From the NCBI GenBank assembly GCA_030746435.1, contig JASLMV010000006.1:59747-123746 (forward strand): DNA of 64,000 bases, written 5' to 3'. Position 1 is the first letter of the stretch, and each line of letters starts with the position of its first letter. The DNA comes from Gammaproteobacteria bacterium (lineage in GTDB: Bacteria > Pseudomonadota > Gammaproteobacteria > Steroidobacterales > GCA-2729495). The position numbers and the translations under genes are program-made. Positions 17,413-26,252 of the stretch are shown piece by piece. Under the pieces are notes generated by a model. It did not search any database. It was not told the origin of the DNA and saw nothing but the letters and a program-made list of their open reading frames with translations.

Positions 17413-18770
17413 GCGGGCAGCTGCTACGCGTACTGGGACGGCGCGATGTTCTCGCCCTGGCCTTCGGCGCGATTATTGGCTGGTCATGGGTGTTGATGAC
17501 CGGAGTCTGGGTCGTTCAGGCCGGAACACTGGGCGCAGTGACCGCGTTTCTGATTGGCGGCGTCGCGATGCTACTTATTGGACTTACGTATGCCGAGCTG
17601 GCGAGCGCGATGCCGCGTGCTGGTGGCGAGCATGTTTACAGCCACCGGGCTCTTGGCAAAAATATGTCCTTCCTTTGCACCTGGGCGTTAATCCTGGCGT
17701 ACGTAACGGTCGTTGCGTTCGAGCCGGTTGCGCTGGGACTGGCCATTAGCTATCTCTGGCCCGATTTCATGGCGGGCGAGCTCTGGACCTTTGCAGGCGC
17801 TCAGGTGTGGCTAAGTTGGGTAGCCGTTGGTATGGCAGGCGCGGTTATCCTTACTTATATAAATCTGCGCGGGGTAAGGCCTGCGGCAGTCCTGCAAACC
17901 GTTGTAACCGGAATTATTTTATTTGCAGGGTTATTTTTTGGTGCAGGTACATTAACGGCAGGGAACACAGCTAACCTGGAGCCATTGTTTAGTTTTGGTA
18001 TCAGCGGTGTACTGGCGACGCTTATCATGGTGCCGATGATGTTTATCGGTTTCGACGTCATTCCCCAGACTGCGGAAGAAATCGATTTGCCACGCCGGTC
18101 TATCGGCTTGTTGTTGGTCGTATCAGTCAGCATGGCAATCATTTGGTATCTGCTCATGATTCTTGGCACCGGGCTTAGTTTTACCTCAGCTGAGCTGGAG
18201 CTTCAGTTATTGCCGACGGCGGATGCAGCCAGTCGGGCATGGGGCAGCGAATGGGCCGGAAAGTTAATTGTCCTTGGGGGCATTGCCGGAATCATATCGA
18301 GTTGGAATGCGTTTCAGGTCGCAGCGAGTCGCGTGCTGTTTGCGATGGCACGTGACGGACTATTGCCGGAGTGGCTGGCAGATTTGCACCCACGTTACAG
18401 GACACCGTACAAAGCAGTACTTGTGATCGGTATATTTTCATTTCTCGCCCCACTGTTTGGGCAGGAAATACTGGTCTGGTGTATCGACGCCGGCGGCTTC
18501 GCAGTCATCATTGCCTATGGCATCGTCGCCGCCTCCTTCCTGATTTTGCGCAGGCGCGAACCCGGCCTGGAGAGACCCTACCGGGTGAGGTACGGGACTT
18601 TGGTCGGTTGGGGTGCGTTGCTGCTGTCATGTGCACTGCTGCTGGTGTATCTTCCCGGCAGTCCGGCAGCGCTTATCTGGCCTTATGAATGGCTCATACT
18701 GCTGGGGTGGGGCTTGCTGGGGCTGGTTTTCTGGTTGTGGGCCCGGCGCGACGGGCAGTCTGCCCGGTAA
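17409..18770 (+). CDS. APC-family amino acid permease
   Basis: A 453-residue membrane permease with about twelve helices. Helix 1 has the broken GAIIGWSWVLMTG motif and helix 2 leads to YAELASAMPRAGGEHVYSHR, both typical of amino acid/polyamine antiporters; LFAMARDGLLPEWLADLHPRY is also conserved. The ATG at 17409 overlaps the glycosylase stop (ATGA), and the aminotransferase gene follows 20 bases later, so import of an amino acid followed by transamination is a sensible reading. Confidence 0.9.
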   Translation: MSGQLLRVLGRRDVLALAFGAIIGWSWVLMTGVWVVQAGTLGAVTAFLIGGVAMLLIGLTYAELASAMPRAGGEHVYSHRALGKNMSFLCTWALILAYVTVVAFEPVALGLAISYLWPDFMAGELWTFAGAQVWLSWVAVGMAGAVILTYINLRGVRPAAVLQTVVTGIILFAGLFFGAGTLTAGNTANLEPLFSFGISGVLATLIMVPMMFIGFDVIPQTAEEIDLPRRSIGLLLVVSVSMAIIWYLLMILGTGLSFTSAELELQLLPTADAASRAWGSEWAGKLIVLGGIAGIISSWNAFQVAASRVLFAMARDGLLPEWLADLHPRYRTPYKAVLVIGIFSFLAPLFGQEILVWCIDAGGFAVIIAYGIVAASFLILRRREPGLERPYRVRYGTLVGWGALLLSCALLLVYLPGSPAALIWPYEWLILLGWGLLGLVFWLWARRDGQSAR

Positions 18771-18790
18771 CGGAGAGGGAACAGGGTGTA

Positions 18791-20050
18791 ATGGGTTCAT
18801 GGTCTGAATTTGGTGAACGCTTTACGCGCCATACCGGCGCGCGCGAACTCATGGATGACCTGGGGGCCGCGCTTGCAAGCGATCGTCCTATAAGCATGCT
18901 CGGCGGGGGTAACCCGGCGCACATACCCGAACTCGAGGCAGTGTTTAGCGGTGAATTACGGCGCGTACTCGGAGACGAACGTGAATACCGCCGCATGCTT
19001 GCCAACTATCCGTCGCCCGTTGGCGAAGAAAGGTTTCGGGCTACGCTCGCTAAACTATTCGCGAGTGAATACGGATGGGACCTGAGCGCACGCAATATTG
19101 CGCTGACGAACGGCAGCCAGGCCAGCTTTTTCATGCTCTTTAACCTGCTGGCGGGCCGACAGCCAGACGGTGGGTTCAAGCGCATACTTTTTCCACTCAC
19201 ACCTGAATATATCGGTTACGAAGATGTCGGGCTAAGCGAGGGCATGCTTACCGCGCTTAAGCCTGGGATAAAAGAGATTGATGCGCATACCTTTAAATAC
19301 CATATTGACTTCGACACCCTGACGATAGGGGATGATATTGCGGCTGTCTGTGTGTCGCGTCCCACCAACCCGTCCGGCAACGTGCTCACCGACGGCGAGA
19401 TCGGGCGTCTGGTCGATCTGGCGGAAGCGAGTGACGTACCGCTGATTATCGACAATGCTTACGGACTACCGTTCCCGCAGATACTTTTTACCGATGTCCG
19501 GCCCGTCTGGAACGATAACGTAATAATGTGTATGAGCATGTCCAAGCTTGGTCTTCCCGGCATACGTACAGGAATAGTGGTTGCGAACGAGGAAGTGGTT
19601 GAAGCGCTGGGCGCGATGAACTCAGTCCTTAGCCTGGCAGTCCCGACGGTCGGTGCAGTGCTGTTGCAGGAACTGGTCGCGAGCGGGCGGATTCTTGAGA
19701 TCAGCCGCGAGATCATTCAGCCTTTTTATCAGCAAAAAGTTCAGGAAGCGCTCGGCTGGGTGCATGAATACCTGGGCGATACCAACTACCGGGTACACAA
19801 ACCCGAAGGTGCCTTATTCCTGTGGCTATGGTTCCCCGGTTTGCCGATCAGCAGTGAAGAACTTTATCGGCGTCTGAAGGCGCGGGATGTGCTCGTCCTG
19901 TCGGGACATCATTTCTTTCCCGGCTTCGATGAGCCATGGGGGCACCGTCACGAGTGCCTCCGTGTGACTTATTCGCAGGACAGTGAAAGTGTCCGTACCG
20001 GCATCAGCGCTATTGCCGACGAGGTACGCCGTGCTTCCTTAGCCGCCTAG
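18791..20050 (+). CDS. AvtA-like class I/II aminotransferase (valine-pyruvate type)
   Basis: PLP-dependent aminotransferase of 419 residues. The start at 18791 (ATG, AGGG six bases upstream) gives MGSWSEFGERFTRHTGAREL, characteristic of the valine-pyruvate transaminase group; GGGNPAHIP, YPSPVGEE, the pyridoxal Asp in IIDNAYGLPFP and the Schiff-base lysine K252 in SMSKLGLPGIRTG all fit. A longer reading from 18689 lies inside the permease gene and is not needed. Substrate preference among branched or small amino acids is not certain. Confidence 0.86.
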   Translation: MGSWSEFGERFTRHTGARELMDDLGAALASDRPISMLGGGNPAHIPELEAVFSGELRRVLGDEREYRRMLANYPSPVGEERFRATLAKLFASEYGWDLSARNIALTNGSQASFFMLFNLLAGRQPDGGFKRILFPLTPEYIGYEDVGLSEGMLTALKPGIKEIDAHTFKYHIDFDTLTIGDDIAAVCVSRPTNPSGNVLTDGEIGRLVDLAEASDVPLIIDNAYGLPFPQILFTDVRPVWNDNVIMCMSMSKLGLPGIRTGIVVANEEVVEALGAMNSVLSLAVPTVGAVLLQELVASGRILEISREIIQPFYQQKVQEALGWVHEYLGDTNYRVHKPEGALFLWLWFPGLPISSEELYRRLKARDVLVLSGHHFFPGFDEPWGHRHECLRVTYSQDSESVRTGISAIADEVRRASLAA

Positions 20051-20084
20051 CAACCCTTTGAAAATCCACAGCCGGCGCCGGGGC

Positions 20085-20113
20085 TTGGAAAGTATTTCAG
20101 TGGTAGCTATCCT
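20085..20113 (+). promoter_or_regulatory. candidate promoter for the malonyltransferase-like gene
   Basis: TTGGAA (20085-20090), 17-base spacer, TATCCT (20108-20113); each hexamer matches four of six consensus bases. Twenty-six bases separate it from ATG 20139, which has AAGGTGG as ribosome site. It suggests that the next two genes have their own transcript. Confidence 0.33.
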
Positions 20114-20138
20114 GCAGGCTATAAACAAGGTGGTTTAA

Positions 20139-21116
20139 ATGTCCAGCGATCAGAACATCATGTTTGTGTTTCCCGGCCAGGGATCCCAGTACGCGGGTAT
20201 GGGTAGTGACCTGTGTGCGGAGTTTTCAATTGCAAAACAGGTGTATGAAGAAGCAAACGATGAGCTTGGTTACGATATAACGACCTTGTCCGCCAATGGC
20301 CCGGAAGAAGAACTGGGTCTTACCCGGCATACACAGCCGGCTTTGCTGACGCATGAAATCGCCTGTTTCCGTGTGTACCAGGAGCTGACAGGCGGCATAC
20401 TGGCCAAAATGGCCGCCGGCCACAGCCTCGGTGAGTACAGTGCGCTCGTCGTTGCCGGCGTGATCAGTTTTGCCGACGGGCTGCAGCTGGTAAAAAGGCG
20501 CGGCGAGCTCATGGGCGAACATGGCGAAGGCGGCATGCTGGCCCTGGGGTTGACGACCGAAGAAGCGGCTCCGGTCGCCGACCGGTTTTGTTGCCAGATT
20601 GCGAGCTGCAATCTTCCGCAGCAAACAGTTGTCGGTGGCACCGATGCCGACCTCGACGCACTCGAAGCCGCGCTGCCGGATATCTATCCGCGCAAGCGCG
20701 CCACCCGGTTAAAAACGGAAGGGGCATTCCATACTTATTTAATGGTTGCGGCGGCACGCGAGTTTCGAGCTGTGCTCGACTCAGTAGAATTCGGCCGGGC
20801 CGAATTCCAGGTGTTATCGAACTATACGGGCCTTGCCCATGAAGCCGAACCGGATTCCATCCGCACGCGCCTGTTCTTCCAGTTATTTAATCCTGTTGAT
20901 TGGGTTGGTTGTATGCGTACCGCAGTCGGTGCCGGGATAAACCGCTTTATCGAGTTTGGTGGCGGCATCGGCAAGGGTGAGACGCCCGCAGAGAAGAAGG
21001 CAAATCTGCAGAGCATCATCAACAAAAATCTTCGTGCGCTTGAGCATGAAGCTGAATACACACCTATTATTAATGTGGAAACACTTAAAGCCGCTGCCCG
21101 GGACCAGGCCGCCTGA
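20139..21116 (+). CDS. malonyl-CoA:ACP transacylase-like acyltransferase
   Basis: A 325-residue FabD-fold acyltransferase: FVFPGQGSQYAGMG at the N-terminus, nucleophile S96 in GHSLGEY, R121 for the malonyl carboxylate, and H198 in GAFHTY. It would transfer malonyl from CoA to an acyl carrier protein. It is not in a fab operon, and the sequence around H198 (GAFHTYLM) differs from the housekeeping FabD pattern (PFHS-LM), so it may be a second, specialised copy. The next gene begins 13 bases after its stop. Confidence 0.85.
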   Translation: MSSDQNIMFVFPGQGSQYAGMGSDLCAEFSIAKQVYEEANDELGYDITTLSANGPEEELGLTRHTQPALLTHEIACFRVYQELTGGILAKMAAGHSLGEYSALVVAGVISFADGLQLVKRRGELMGEHGEGGMLALGLTTEEAAPVADRFCCQIASCNLPQQTVVGGTDADLDALEAALPDIYPRKRATRLKTEGAFHTYLMVAAAREFRAVLDSVEFGRAEFQVLSNYTGLAHEAEPDSIRTRLFFQLFNPVDWVGCMRTAVGAGINRFIEFGGGIGKGETPAEKKANLQSIINKNLRALEHEAEYTPIINVETLKAAARDQAA

Positions 21117-21129
21117 CGCGGGTCAGCCG

Positions 21130-22293
21130 ATGATGCGCCTCGCCCGCGTCTGCAATATCGATGACCTGCGGAAGCGGGCCCTAAGCGTGCTGCCCGATCC
21201 CATGCTGCATTACCTCGAAGGCGGGGCGGACGATGAGCAGACCTTACGCCGAAACCGGGAAGCCTTTGCTGCTTTCGATCTAATTCCACACTTTCTCGTC
21301 GATGTAGCAAATGTCGACACCACAACCGAAGTGCTTGGGCAGAAATTACCCATCCCGTTGATGCTTGCCCCTACCGGCATGAGTCGTCTGTTCCATCCGC
21401 AGGCTGAACTTGCCGTTGCGCGCGCTGCTGCAGAACACGGCACCATGTTTTGTCTGTCGACGGTCGGCTCGGAGACTATCGAATCGGTTGCCGCCGTTTC
21501 GAACGGCCCGAAGATGTTCCAGATCTATGTGCTGGGTGATCACGGGCTGAATACGGAGTTTATTAGTCGAGCTCGCGAATCGGGTTACGACGCACTGTGC
21601 CTGACCATCGATGTTCCTGTGGGCGGGAACCGTGAGCGTGATGTACGCACGGGTATGGCGATTCCGCCAAAATTTACCTGGCGCAGCAATCTGAGTTTCG
21701 TTACTCGTCCGCGGTGGTCATTAAGGCAACTATTCGGACCGCGGTTCGATCTGCCGATCGTCAGCGGTCACGTGCCCGATAAGAATGCCAGCCTTGCCGA
21801 GCGCATGGCCTATATTTTCAGGCAGTTTGATCCGTCGGTGACCTGGAAAGATGCGGAGCGGATGATCGCGGAATGGAACGGGCCCTTTGCGGTCAAGGGA
21901 GTATTGTCGCCCGATGATGCCCGCCAGGCCATTGATATCGGCGCGACAGCCGTTATGGTTTCTAACCACGGCGGGCGACAGCTCGATACATCGCCGGCAA
22001 CGATTGATGCGCTGGCCGAAATTGTGGCCGCGGTCGACGGCCAGGCCGAAGTCATCGTCGACGGCGGCATACGCCGGGGTACCGATGTAATTAAAGCGCT
22101 GGCACTCGGTGCCAAAGCCTGCATGATCGGCAGGCCCTACCTCTATGGGCTGACGGTGGCGGGGCAGGCAGGCGTCAGCAAGGCACTGGATATTTTTACG
22201 GCCGAAATATACCGCGACATGGCTTTGCTGGGCTGCCGGAACGTGAATGAGATAGGGCCGCGCCACATACGCCGCCGCCCTGTCTCAGGTTAG
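21130..22293 (+). CDS. FMN-dependent alpha-hydroxy-acid oxidase/dehydrogenase
   Basis: A 387-residue TIM-barrel flavoprotein of the L-lactate dehydrogenase/glycolate oxidase family. It shows HYLEGGADDEQTLRRN at the N-terminus, MLAPTGMSRLFHP around the FMN site, the catalytic His-Gly-Gly-Arg in VSNHGGRQLD, and FMN-phosphate motif VDGGIRRGTDVIKALALGA. It oxidises an L-2-hydroxyacid to the keto acid. Start ATG 21130 is chosen from family length; a second ATG follows at 21133. The 3-prime end overlaps the convergent histidine kinase gene by nine bases. Confidence 0.88.
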   Translation: MMRLARVCNIDDLRKRALSVLPDPMLHYLEGGADDEQTLRRNREAFAAFDLIPHFLVDVANVDTTTEVLGQKLPIPLMLAPTGMSRLFHPQAELAVARAAAEHGTMFCLSTVGSETIESVAAVSNGPKMFQIYVLGDHGLNTEFISRARESGYDALCLTIDVPVGGNRERDVRTGMAIPPKFTWRSNLSFVTRPRWSLRQLFGPRFDLPIVSGHVPDKNASLAERMAYIFRQFDPSVTWKDAERMIAEWNGPFAVKGVLSPDDARQAIDIGATAVMVSNHGGRQLDTSPATIDALAEIVAAVDGQAEVIVDGGIRRGTDVIKALALGAKACMIGRPYLYGLTVAGQAGVSKALDIFTAEIYRDMALLGCRNVNEIGPRHIRRRPVSG

Positions 22294-23640
22294 TTCTGCA
22301 GCCGGAATTTTCACGCGGATGGTCAGGCCGCCGCCGTCGCGAAGGGAGGCGATTACCTCACCTGCATGCCGTTCGAAAACGCGTTTAACGATCGCAAGCC
22401 CGAGCCCCGTGCCCACCGAACGATCGCTTGTGTCCGTCGACCGTGTGTAGGGCTCGAAGATGTGTTCCAGGTCAGCGGTGGGCACGCCGGGGCCGCGATC
22501 ACTGATTTCGACGACGATAAACTTTCCTTTGCGCCGGGCCGTGATATCTATACTGCTGCCGCTGGGTGCGAAACGGATCGCATTGCGCAATATGTTCTCG
22601 AATCCGCGCCGCAGCAATTCGCGGTCACCTACTACCGCCAGGTTGGATTCCTTGTCCACGTTGATTGTGCAGCCATGGTCCGATGCTTCGAGTTCCTCTA
22701 CTTCGGCCAGCCGTCTCAGCAACTTGCCGACACGCAGCAGGCGCCGCTGCATCGTCACGCGGGTATCCAGGCTGGAATAATGCAGCATTTCACCAATAGC
22801 CTGGTTCATGCGTCTGATTTCCATGTCGATGCGTTCCTGTTCGGACGGGTCCAGCTTGTTGTGCTCGGAAGCCAGGACGATGGCGGTCTGCAGGCGTGTG
22901 AGCGGGGAACGCAGTTCGTGTGACATTTCACGCATCAGTTGTTCACGGCTTGCGATCAGCCCGTCGAGCTGATTCGCCATGGCATTGAAATTGGCCGCCA
23001 GCACACCGAGTTCGTCGCGTCGCCCGGCAATGGAAGCGGGCACCCGGGCATCGGTATGTCCGGCTGCCAGTTCGCTCACGGCACGCTGCAGTTCGCCGAT
23101 AGGGCGCCCGACTCCGGAAGCAATCAGCCAGGCGACGCTTGCAACCACGAGTAAAGCAGCGGTAATCAGTCCGAGTGCGGTTGCCGGGCTGCCCCAGATC
23201 GTAATGCCCTTGGGAAGCACCAGGAAGAAGTAGGACTCGTTGTCCGGCCCGATGAGTTCGGGCGCAAGGCGCACCGCCCGGAAGTTGGCAGTCTCGTCAT
23301 TGTCGGCGCCGACGACTGATGTTTGCACGAAGTTCTGATATAGATCCGGAAGTTTCCGGCCGAGTATGTCTTTGCTGTTCCGGTCGAGGATATAAATGCT
23401 CACATCCTCCGGGATATCGGCATCGGTTCGCAGCCAGTTCTCGAGCGCCGGGCGGCCGCCGCTCACAAGTACCCTGGCTGCCTCCCTGCCGAGTGTACTG
23501 TGCCGGGTTTCCACGTAGCCGCGTAGCTCGAATGCAGCAATTGTCGCGAGCGCCGCCGCGCCGAGCGCGATAAATGCGGCGAGTGCGGCACCGATATGCA
23601 CCGCCATCCGCAGGTAGAGCCGGGAGCGCGGCCATTGCAT
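22285..23640 (-). CDS. sensor histidine kinase (CpxA/EnvZ type)
   Basis: Inner-membrane two-component sensor of 451 residues: helix 1 at 14-37, a periplasmic sensor of about 115 residues, helix 2 at 155-175, HAMP to about 230, phospho-acceptor H241 in MREMSHELRSPLTRL, and a HATPase domain with N-box ILRNAIRFAP and GTGLGLAIVKRVF. Its ATG overlaps the stop of the response regulator gene by one base (TGATG). The signal is unknown; the architecture fits envelope stress sensing. Convergent with the hydroxyacid oxidase gene. Confidence 0.93.
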   Translation of the reverse strand: MQWPRSRLYLRMAVHIGAALAAFIALGAAALATIAAFELRGYVETRHSTLGREAARVLVSGGRPALENWLRTDADIPEDVSIYILDRNSKDILGRKLPDLYQNFVQTSVVGADNDETANFRAVRLAPELIGPDNESYFFLVLPKGITIWGSPATALGLITAALLVVASVAWLIASGVGRPIGELQRAVSELAAGHTDARVPASIAGRRDELGVLAANFNAMANQLDGLIASREQLMREMSHELRSPLTRLQTAIVLASEHNKLDPSEQERIDMEIRRMNQAIGEMLHYSSLDTRVTMQRRLLRVGKLLRRLAEVEELEASDHGCTINVDKESNLAVVGDRELLRRGFENILRNAIRFAPSGSSIDITARRKGKFIVVEISDRGPGVPTADLEHIFEPYTRSTDTSDRSVGTGLGLAIVKRVFERHAGEVIASLRDGGGLTIRVKIPAAELT

Positions 23641-24353
23641 CAGTCGTTGCCCGCCTCGTATTCGTCGAGTACGTAACCGTGGCCCCGGAGTCCGCGTATG
23701 CAGTTGCCGGCAATTCCGGTTTCGGAAATCTTGCGGCGCAGTTTGCTTACGAGCGTATCGATGCTGCGGTCATATGCCTCGATAGGCCTGTTCAGTGCCA
23801 GTTCTGTCAGTTTCGCCCGTGACATGACCTCACCCGGATGTCGCATGAGTTGTTCGAGCACGCGCATTTCTGCTGCGGTCAGTGCGATGCCCTGACCGTT
23901 CACGATTACTTCCCGTTTTTTCAGGTTCATATTGAACGGGCCGACGACCAGATCCGTTTCTTTATCCGTGCTGTCTGCCGTAAGCGAACGTTTCAGTACT
24001 GCCCGAATTCTCACGGCAAGTTCCAGCGGGTTGAACGGCTTGGGCAGGTAATCGTCGGCTCCACCCATCAGCCCGAGTATCCGGTCGGCTTCTTCACCGC
24101 GCGCGGTGAGCATGATGACCGGAAGATCATGAGCCTTACGCAGTTTTTTCAGGACTTCGAAACCATTTATACCGGGCAACATAACATCGAGTATGACCAG
24201 GTCCGGCAGCGCTTCGCTGATCTTTTCCAATGCGGTTTCACCGTCGCCTACGCTGTCAACGACAAAGCCCTGCAGCTCCAGGAATTCATGGAGCATGGCA
24301 GCGAGCTCCGTATCATCATCGACCAGCAACAGTTTTGGCAGGTTTTCATTCAT
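23640..24353 (-). CDS. OmpR-family response regulator (CpxR-like)
   Basis: DNA-binding response regulator of 237 residues. Receiver domain with acidic pair DDD (12-14), phospho-acceptor D56 in LVILDVMLP, T/K switch IMLTARGEEAD and YLPKPFNPLEL; a C-terminal winged helix from about residue 135 (ALTAAEMRVLEQLMRHPGEV, then IDTLVSKLRRKI). It is the only recognisable DNA-binding regulator in the window. First gene of the pair with the kinase; a 156-base divergent gap separates it from the membrane protein at 24510, which it may control. Confidence 0.95.
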   Translation of the reverse strand: MNENLPKLLLVDDDTELAAMLHEFLELQGFVVDSVGDGETALEKISEALPDLVILDVMLPGINGFEVLKKLRKAHDLPVIMLTARGEEADRILGLMGGADDYLPKPFNPLELAVRIRAVLKRSLTADSTDKETDLVVGPFNMNLKKREVIVNGQGIALTAAEMRVLEQLMRHPGEVMSRAKLTELALNRPIEAYDRSIDTLVSKLRRKISETGIAGNCIRGLRGHGYVLDEYEAGND

Positions 24354-24509
24354 CGGCCAAGCATATACATCGTTACGATTTGTTGCGTGTGTTAACCCTC
24401 TGTTGACACATTTTGTCCGGCTACAGGCCTAAACTTTAGGCATTGAATCACCATTGGTCGCCCCCGGTAAAGACACACATTAGCTTACACGGGTGGCAGG
24501 AGCTAAGGC

Positions 24510-25451
24510 ATGAATGTAAGAAGCGCAGATTTGGGTAGAGAGGGCGGACTGATGGGTTTGCTTTACCGGCCTCCATGGGTCGGCTTGCTGGCCTTTATCA
24601 TCGTTTTTTTTGTGCAGGCGCTCGGCCACACGGTCATGATCGTCATGGAAGAAGTATGGCCGGGAGAACACTATATTTATGAGTCGGCATTTGCGATGGG
24701 CATGCTGGGAGCCGTATTGCTGTTTATTGGTATGCGCAGTGAAAATGAAGTTTCCGCTACCTGGCTGGGATTCTGGGCAGGGACCTGCCTGTGGACCGGC
24801 TGGGTCGAGTTTGCCTTTGTCTGGTCAGGTAATTTCCTGAATGTGCCCGACTTGATGGATCCCAACGTACCAGGCGAAATTGCGACCAAGGCCGAGTACC
24901 TGGTCATGATGTCTTCGGTAGGAATCCTGGGCGCCACACTTGTCTATTTTCTTATGAACCCGGAGAGCAAGTGCAACTTTTTTCGTTGGTTCCAGCGGCA
25001 TGCCAAATTGCAGACGGGACGGCCCAGCAAGGGTTACAAGCGTAATTTCGCGGCTATAACCGCGCTGGAAACCGTCTATGTCATCTGGTTTTTCTATCTG
25101 TTGTTGCTGTTTCTCTACAACGAGGACATTGCGGGCGATCGGAGTCCTGCGGCCTACGTATTCTTTTTCCTGAATACCATCTGGGCCGTCTACCTGTTTC
25201 AGCGGCTGATCAAGTTCTGGAAAGTGACGACCGCCATTCGTTACGGCATACCGACAGCAATCATTGCCTGGAACACCGTGGAGCTGGCCGGCCGCTGGCA
25301 CCTGTTCACTGAGTTTTGGGAGAAGCCCCAGGAATTCTGGCTGGAAATGACCCTGTTTACCGTGGCCGTGGTCATCGCAGCGCTGCTGGCGGTGCGTACC
25401 CCGGCACACAAGAAAGCCGAGCTTTCGAGGCAGACTCAGCGTACCCAATAG
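24510..25451 (+). CDS. unknown polytopic membrane protein
   Basis: A 313-residue integral membrane protein with about eight predicted helices: 23-46, 58-75, 84-106, 128-150, 191-208, 220-240, 248-265 and 277-295. Charged loops carry few conserved-looking motifs; HTVMIVMEEVWPGEH near residues 40-54 and WVEFAFVWSG may be functional. AGGAG seven bases before ATG 24510 supports the start. I do not recognise the family. Its divergent position beside the two-component genes suggests it may be a target of that system. Confidence 0.85.
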   Translation: MNVRSADLGREGGLMGLLYRPPWVGLLAFIIVFFVQALGHTVMIVMEEVWPGEHYIYESAFAMGMLGAVLLFIGMRSENEVSATWLGFWAGTCLWTGWVEFAFVWSGNFLNVPDLMDPNVPGEIATKAEYLVMMSSVGILGATLVYFLMNPESKCNFFRWFQRHAKLQTGRPSKGYKRNFAAITALETVYVIWFFYLLLLFLYNEDIAGDRSPAAYVFFFLNTIWAVYLFQRLIKFWKVTTAIRYGIPTAIIAWNTVELAGRWHLFTEFWEKPQEFWLEMTLFTVAVVIAALLAVRTPAHKKAELSRQTQRTQ

Positions 25452-25544
25452 GTGCAGGTATGTTCGGGGCCGCCTTTCTTATCCGGCCCTGGATTCGGGA
25501 TCCCCTCCAACCCGGCTAGCTGCTGCACATATATTTTCCATAAT

Positions 25545-25558
25545 GTGCGCTGGCGCAC
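25545..25558. promoter_or_regulatory. short perfect inverted repeat, possible operator
   Basis: GTGCGC-TG-GCGCAC is a perfect six-base inverted repeat with a two-base centre, 57 bases before the small Cys-rich gene at 25615. It may be a binding site or a chance GC palindrome. Confidence 0.2.
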
Positions 25559-25614
25559 GGTTCTGCTGCGCCAATAGAAATACTCTGAATGCGCAACAGT
25601 CCCGAGGCTATCTC

Positions 25615-25842
25615 ATGGCTAGTGACGCACGTTCAAACCAGAAAGTGAGCTACAAGCTCCTGGATCGATTTACCGATTTGCTCATATGCAGCCGGTGTTT
25701 CAGGCGCCATGTCAGGCAGCCCGTGCGTCAGTTGCTCTCAACCCGGCACCGTCCGCTGGCACTCTGCAACGAGTGCAGCTGCAAGGCTTCCGCCGAACAC
25801 GAAGCGCGTGTGACACGCCTGGACCAGGCTTCCCACTCGTAG
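25615..25842 (+). CDS. possible small Cys-rich (zinc-ribbon-like) protein
   Basis: A 75-residue open frame with two Cys clusters, C25-x2-C28 (LICSRCFRR) and C51-x2-C54-x-C56 (LCNECSCK), spaced like a zinc ribbon and otherwise basic. GAGG lies about eight bases before ATG 25615. It ends one base before the convergent epimerase gene. No family recognised; gene status rests on the Cys pattern and ribosome site only. Confidence 0.4.
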   Translation: MASDARSNQKVSYKLLDRFTDLLICSRCFRRHVRQPVRQLLSTRHRPLALCNECSCKASAEHEARVTRLDQASHS

Positions 25843-25843
25843 G

Positions 25844-26248
25844 TCAGGCCTGCTCCAGTTCGATCAGCGTTCCGCAAAAATCCTTCGGGTGCAGAAACAG
25901 CACCGGTTTGTTATGCGCTCCGTTTTGCGGCTTACCATCGCCAAGTATGCGGGCGCCATCCGCCAACAGCTTGTCGCGGGCAGCCATGATGTCTGCGACC
26001 TCGTAACAAACGTGATGCATCCCGCCTGCGGGATGCTTTTCCAGGAACCTGGCAATCGGTGAGTTGTCGCCGAGCGGCGCAAGCAGTTCGATCTTGGTAT
26101 TCGGCAGCTCGACAAACACGGTGGTGATGCCGTGTTCCGGTAAGTCCAGTGGTGCGGAAACCGTTGCGCCCAGGGTGTCCCGGTAAATGGCGGCTGCCTT
26201 CTCGAGGTCGGGTACGACGATGGCGACGTGGTTGAGCTTTCCAATCAT
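25844..26248 (-). CDS. mce: methylmalonyl-CoA epimerase
   Basis: A 134-residue vicinal-oxygen-chelate protein that interconverts (S)- and (R)-methylmalonyl-CoA. N-terminal KLNHVAIVVPDLEKAAAIYR carries the first metal His, GGMHHVCYEV the second, and GTLIELEQA the C-terminal Glu. Last gene of the propionate module; four bases separate it from meaB. Length and motifs are standard for the family. Confidence 0.94.
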   Translation of the reverse strand: MIGKLNHVAIVVPDLEKAAAIYRDTLGATVSAPLDLPEHGITTVFVELPNTKIELLAPLGDNSPIARFLEKHPAGGMHHVCYEVADIMAARDKLLADGARILGDGKPQNGAHNKPVLFLHPKDFCGTLIELEQA

Positions 26249-26252
26249 TCCA

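Noticed and set aside
25467..25489. GGGCCG / CGGCCC hairpin after the eight-helix membrane protein gene
   Set aside because: The stem has an 11-base loop and no U tract on either strand, so a terminator call is not supported.
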